This document shows positions 60,883 to 64,000 of a DNA stretch of 64,000 nt, one piece after another. Position 1 is the first letter of the stretch. Each line of letters starts with the position of its first letter. The notes under the pieces are model-generated. The model did no database searches and was not told where the DNA came from. It saw only the letters and a list, made by a program, of their open reading frames with translations. A program made the translations under genes and the position numbers. This stretch comes from ZC4RG25 sp023428365. GTDB taxonomy: Bacteria > Pseudomonadota > Alphaproteobacteria > Rhizobiales > Hyphomicrobiaceae. The DNA is taken from contig JBNOAI010000001.1 in assembly GCA_050283925.1 (NCBI GenBank), positions 620,001-684,000 on the forward strand. The letters are read 5' to 3'.

Positions 60883-61824
60883 TTACTTCGCTGAAATCGC
60901 GTCGACCTCGGTGATTTCGTCAGGTGTCAGCGCCCAGCTTGCGGCGGTCACGTTCTGCACGATCTGCTCCGGCTTGGTAGCCCCGGCAATGACGCTCGCG
61001 ACGGTTGGCTTGGCTGCCAACCAGCTGAATGCCAGCTCCAGGATCGAGTGACCACGCTTCTCCGCAAAGTCGGTGAGCTTCTCGACGATGCCGAAATTTT
61101 CCTCGGTCAAATACTGATCCGCCCGCTGCTGCATATTTGCCAGACGTGTCCCCGCAGGCGGAGCGGCGTTGCGCTTGTACTTGCCGGTGAGCAAACCGCA
61201 GGCGAGTGGGAAGTAGGGTAGCAATCCCAGGCCATTGGCTTGCATTGCCGGGATCAGGCTGGTCTCGTGCTGGCGGACGACGAGGCTGTATTCATCCTGG
61301 CATGAGATGAACGAAGCCAAGCCGTTGTGGCGCGACGTCCATAGCGCATCGACCACTTGCCACGCTGGCAGGTTGGAGCAGCCGACGTAGCGCACTTTGC
61401 CCTGATGCACGAGATCGTCGAGGGCGCGCAGTGTTTCTTCGATCGGCGTGCGTGGATCAGGCTGATGGAGTTGATAGAGATCGATCCAGTCCGTCTTGAG
61501 CCGCTTCAGGCTCGCCTCGACCGCCGACATGATATAGCGGCGCGAACCGCCCATCAGCTTGCGGTCCTGATCCATTGGCATGCCGAACTTGGTGGCGAGC
61601 ACGATGTCCTTGCGCCGGTCCCCGAGGATCTGACCGAGCGTCGTCTCGGATCCGCCCGAGTTGCCATAGATGTCGGCGGTATCGAACAGCGTGATGCCGA
61701 CATCCAGGGCTTTATGTACGACAGCGCGCGAGGCTTCCAGATCGATACGGCCGCCGAAGTTGTTGCATCCGAGGCCGACGACGGAAACTTGCAGGCCCGA
61801 CGGGCCGAGATTGCGCTGTTGCAT
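60883..61824 (-). CDS. Aldo/keto reductase
   Basis: 313 residues, TIM barrel. The tetrad is seen as Asp and Tyr in LFDTADIYGNSGG near residue 48, Lys in LATKFGMPM and His in LYQLHQPDP. C-terminal LAFSWLAAKPTVASVIAGATKPEQ binds NADPH. Motifs match the YhdN/Tas-type group; substrate not known. It belongs to the same-strand run with an amidohydrolase, a hydroxyacid dehydrogenase and an acyl-CoA synthetase. Confidence 0.9.
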   Translation of the reverse strand: MQQRNLGPSGLQVSVVGLGCNNFGGRIDLEASRAVVHKALDVGITLFDTADIYGNSGGSETTLGQILGDRRKDIVLATKFGMPMDQDRKLMGGSRRYIMSAVEASLKRLKTDWIDLYQLHQPDPRTPIEETLRALDDLVHQGKVRYVGCSNLPAWQVVDALWTSRHNGLASFISCQDEYSLVVRQHETSLIPAMQANGLGLLPYFPLACGLLTGKYKRNAAPPAGTRLANMQQRADQYLTEENFGIVEKLTDFAEKRGHSILELAFSWLAAKPTVASVIAGATKPEQIVQNVTAASWALTPDEITEVDAISAK

Positions 61825-61837
61825 GGGAAACGTCCTT

Positions 61838-62680
61838 TTAGAAGCCGTAAAGTTTGGCTGCGTTTTCGACGAACATCTTATGCCGAACGCTCTCGTCGGG
61901 CACCCACTCCATCATGAGATCGAGTAGCCCGTTGTCGCTCGGGTATTGCTCGCGCCCCGGATGTGGCCAGTTCGAGGCCCACAGCAGCCGCTCGGGCGCC
62001 GCCTTTGCGATGGCTTTTACTAGCACCGTGACACCCGCATAGTCCGGAGGGCCGACCCACGGCGCCTCATACGGCGCAGACAGCTTGATGTAGCAGTTGC
62101 CGCGATCTAGAAGCCGCAGCAGCGATTTGAACGCGTCATGATCCGGCGTCACCGGCGACAGGAATTTGCCGATGTGGTCGATCACGTAGTCGCCCTGGAT
62201 GCGCTTGAGTTGCGCTTCGCGCTCAGGGAATTCGAGGCCGTCGAACTGCACGATCGGATGCCAGCCGAATGCCCGTACGCGCGGAACCATCTCGTCCATC
62301 ACATCCCATTTCAGATGTCCGGGAGCCTGGCACATGAAGCGGACGCCGCGGGCGCCGGCCTTGGTCAGCCGTTCGAGTTCGGCATCGCTGACACCGGGCT
62401 TTACGACCACAACCGCGCGCGCCTTATCGAGGCCGAGCGCGGCGACGCTGTCCATGGTGCAACGATTGTCGTCACCATAGGCATTCGGCTGCACGACGAT
62501 GACGCGCGAAATGCCGAGCCAGTTCATCAGCTGGCGATAATCATCGACAGTCGCTTCGGGCGCAGGCGGAACGCCATCCGGATGCTTTGGATATTGGGAG
62601 CCGTAGAAGTGCATGTGCGTATCGCACGTTCCAGCAGGCAGCTTCAGACGTGGCGCGGGGCCGGATAGCGGGCGCTTCAT
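61838..62680 (-). CDS. Amidohydrolase-2 / 2-pyrone-4,6-dicarboxylate lactonase-type protein
   Basis: 280 residues. The metal/active-site start CDTHMHFYGSQYP near residue 19 and the end LLWASNWPHPGREQYPSDNG match PDC lactonase and related lactone hydrolases. VVVKPGVSDAELERL and GARGVRFMCQAPG lie in the middle. It is 13 bases before the aldo/keto reductase, so co-transcribed. Lactone substrate unknown. Confidence 0.85.
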   Translation of the reverse strand: MKRPLSGPAPRLKLPAGTCDTHMHFYGSQYPKHPDGVPPAPEATVDDYRQLMNWLGISRVIVVQPNAYGDDNRCTMDSVAALGLDKARAVVVVKPGVSDAELERLTKAGARGVRFMCQAPGHLKWDVMDEMVPRVRAFGWHPIVQFDGLEFPEREAQLKRIQGDYVIDHIGKFLSPVTPDHDAFKSLLRLLDRGNCYIKLSAPYEAPWVGPPDYAGVTVLVKAIAKAAPERLLWASNWPHPGREQYPSDNGLLDLMMEWVPDESVRHKMFVENAAKLYGF

Positions 62681-62718
62681 GAGTGTTCCTCCAAATGCAT
62701 ATTTCTTGAATGATTGGC

Positions 62719-63714
62719 TTAAGCGAACCGCGACAAGCGCGTTGCCTTGTCTGTGTTGACAGCGCCTTTGGGTGCGCGACCCTTGATGATCTCGCGGACC
62801 TGCTCGACAGTCTCCAGTGCCTGCCCTTCAATTCCGGGCTGTGTCAGGCCGCCGGAATGCGGCGTGGCATTGACGTCCGGACGGCGGGCCAGATGTGGTG
62901 AAGGCATCTGATCTGGTGCGCGGCCGACATCGAGCGCGGCGCCAGCAATCCATTTCTCGTCGAGAGCGCGCTCAAGGGCGGATTCATCGATGAGATTGCC
63001 GCGGCTCAGATTGATGAGGTATGCGGTCTTCTTCATGGCGCGCAATTGCGCTTCGCCGATCAGGTTTTCGGTTTCTTCCGTCGCGACCGCGAGCGGCACG
63101 ATGAAGTCGGCGCGCTTCACGAGATCTTCGAGCGACACCTGCTCGATGCCCGCGCGCTCAACCTTCACGTAGGGATCGTTGATGAGAACCTTCATGCCAA
63201 AAGCGAGCAGCAGCTCGGCCACTTGGCGCGCGAGCGGACCATAGCCGACGATACCAGCCGTATTGCCGTTGAGCTGCATGCCGATGCCGACAGGAGCGGG
63301 TTTGCCGGCGCGATTGGCGATGACGGCATCCGGGATCCCGCGCGCGATGCCGATCATGTGGCCAACGACCATTTCGCTGACGGCCGGAACCCAGCTGCGA
63401 CTGGCCTGGGTGACGAGGACGCCTTCCTTGCTAGCAGCCGGGACATCGATATTGCGAATGTCGACGGCGCAACGCAGAAACGCGACGAGGTCGGGAAGCT
63501 GGCTGAAGATTTCACCGAAGCCGGGCGTGTTGCGATCGGCGACAATGATCTGCGCGCCTTTCGCTGCGCGCACGAGACCGGCTGCGTCGAGCGCTTCATC
63601 GCCTTCATGCAGCACGACATCGCCCAGAGATTTCAGGCCGGTCAAGGCGTTATCGCCGTAATAGTTCCGGCGCATGTCAGGTGTGTGTGCGAGCAGGATG
63701 CGTGGGGTTGGCAT
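62719..63714 (-). CDS. D-2-hydroxyacid dehydrogenase (phosphoglycerate dehydrogenase-like)
   Basis: 331 residues. NAD motif VGYGPLARQVAELL near residue 156, catalytic Arg in INLSRGNLIDESALERAL near residue 235, Glu region and His in NATPHSGGLTQPG near residue 287. No regulatory ACT domain, so not a serine-type SerA. It follows the acyl-CoA synthetase by 82 bases in the same operon direction. Probably acts on a hydroxyacid within this pathway. Confidence 0.88.
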   Translation of the reverse strand: MPTPRILLAHTPDMRRNYYGDNALTGLKSLGDVVLHEGDEALDAAGLVRAAKGAQIIVADRNTPGFGEIFSQLPDLVAFLRCAVDIRNIDVPAASKEGVLVTQASRSWVPAVSEMVVGHMIGIARGIPDAVIANRAGKPAPVGIGMQLNGNTAGIVGYGPLARQVAELLLAFGMKVLINDPYVKVERAGIEQVSLEDLVKRADFIVPLAVATEETENLIGEAQLRAMKKTAYLINLSRGNLIDESALERALDEKWIAGAALDVGRAPDQMPSPHLARRPDVNATPHSGGLTQPGIEGQALETVEQVREIIKGRAPKGAVNTDKATRLSRFA

Positions 63715-63796
63715 AGTCTCTTACTTTCAGAACAGAGTGCAGTTTGGGTCGCGCACGCGAGCTCCACGAAACGTGGTGTAGAGCCTTGCGATGTCG

Positions 63797-64000
63797 CTAC
63801 TTCGAAAACGTCGTGCCGTACTGGGTGCGCAGTTCAGCCTTCTGAACCTTGCCCATCGCATTGCGCGGCAGGTCATCGGCCACAAAGATCCGCTTCGGAA
63901 TTTTGAACTTCGCCAACCGTTCGCCGAGTGTCGCAAGGATCTCGGATTCCGAGGGTGGGGTTTGTCCGGGCAACGACGTGAGAATTGCCACGACACCTTC
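63797..64000 (-). CDS. Acyl-CoA synthetase (AMP-forming), C-terminal part, cut by window edge
   Basis: At least 67 residues, open to the window edge on the minus strand. The C-terminal motif LAKFKIPKRIFVADDLPRN followed by MGKVQKAELR contains the Lys that completes the adenylation reaction. Ending QYGTTFSK resembles malonyl-CoA/acyl-CoA synthetases of the MatB type. Most of the gene lies to the right of this window. It seems to head the catabolic run 60883-63714. Confidence 0.82.
   Translation of the reverse strand, partial: EGVVAILTSLPGQTPPSESEILATLGERLAKFKIPKRIFVADDLPRNAMGKVQKAELRTQYGTTFSK

Noticed and set aside
63046..63906. 286-residue plus-strand frame
   Set aside because: Antisense to the hydroxyacid dehydrogenase and synthetase genes, which have clear motifs.
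1..64000. CRISPR array, transposon, prophage or rRNA operon
   Set aside because: No regularly spaced repeats, transposase or integrase motifs, phage structural genes or rRNA sequences were seen.

Overview
The window looks like ordinary chromosome from an alphaproteobacterium, most likely of the order Hyphomicrobiales (Rhizobiales). This rests on high GC, a canonical alphaproteobacterial SOS box (GTTC-N7-GTTC), the argD-argF-hslO and dapF-mtaB-ftsY clusters, a small heat-shock gene with a ROSE-like leader followed by a DUF1150 gene, and an imuA-imuB-dnaE2 mutagenesis cassette. Genus cannot be decided from the sequence alone. I see no rRNA, CRISPR array, transposase, integrase or phage gene. 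One tRNA (Leu, anticodon CAG) is present.

Layout, left half. 1-1018: a gene end cut by the window edge, then a vapBC toxin-antitoxin pair behind a perfect 16-bp palindrome. 1278-3809: a divergent HxlR regulator facing an NTF2-like/SDR gene pair, then a small conserved protein and a VOC-fold protein. 3839-11593, all minus strand: HpcH/HpaI aldolase, lipoprotein, a CoA-transferase beta-like protein without a visible partner, rarA, an HtrA protease without a signal peptide, thiO and gamma-glutamyltransferase. 11664-17548: dnaE2, imuB and imuA under a LexA box. 17866-21578: an L,D-transpeptidase, then a zinc locus in which znuA and a zevAB-like pair diverge around a Zur-type palindrome. 21746-26832: FAD-linked dehydrogenase, EamA transporter, amidase, GFA-family protein and a MarR regulator.

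Middle. 27038-31934, minus strand: dapF, mtaB, ftsY and two tandem, diverged yciB-type membrane proteins. 31980-37033: methyltransferase, soluble sugar dehydrogenase, a leader with a 19-bp perfect inverted repeat and a terminator, then argD, argF and hslO. 37060-41196: apaG, an ABC-F ATPase, an exported hypothetical, and hsp20 (sigma32-like promoter plus ROSE-like RNA thermometer) with DUF1150. 41217-44572: NDUFA9-like epimerase, tRNA-Leu and a P1B-type metal ATPase with a TPC metal-site motif.

Right half. 44704-48488: exported hypothetical, TIM-barrel protein, HAD phosphatase and glpD. 48504-51917: a large LplT-Aas-like fusion for lysophospholipid repair. 52142-54029: divergent idnO and idnD around a LacI-type operator. 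54114-55819: thiS-thiG-thiE, whose partner thiO lies 45 kb away. 55964-59701: CHAD protein, ferrochelatase, and a SPFH/NfeD membrane pair. 59816-64000: a glutamine amidotransferase, a 106-bp palindromic repeat, and a minus-strand catabolic run (aldo/keto reductase, amidohydrolase, 2-hydroxyacid dehydrogenase, start of an acyl-CoA synthetase) that leaves the window.

No clearly new multi-gene system was found. The most interesting signals are regulatory (ROSE-like leader, Zur-type box, LexA box, the argD leader palindrome) or unusual gene forms (tandem yciB, LplT-Aas fusion, signal-less HtrA, TPC-type ATPase).
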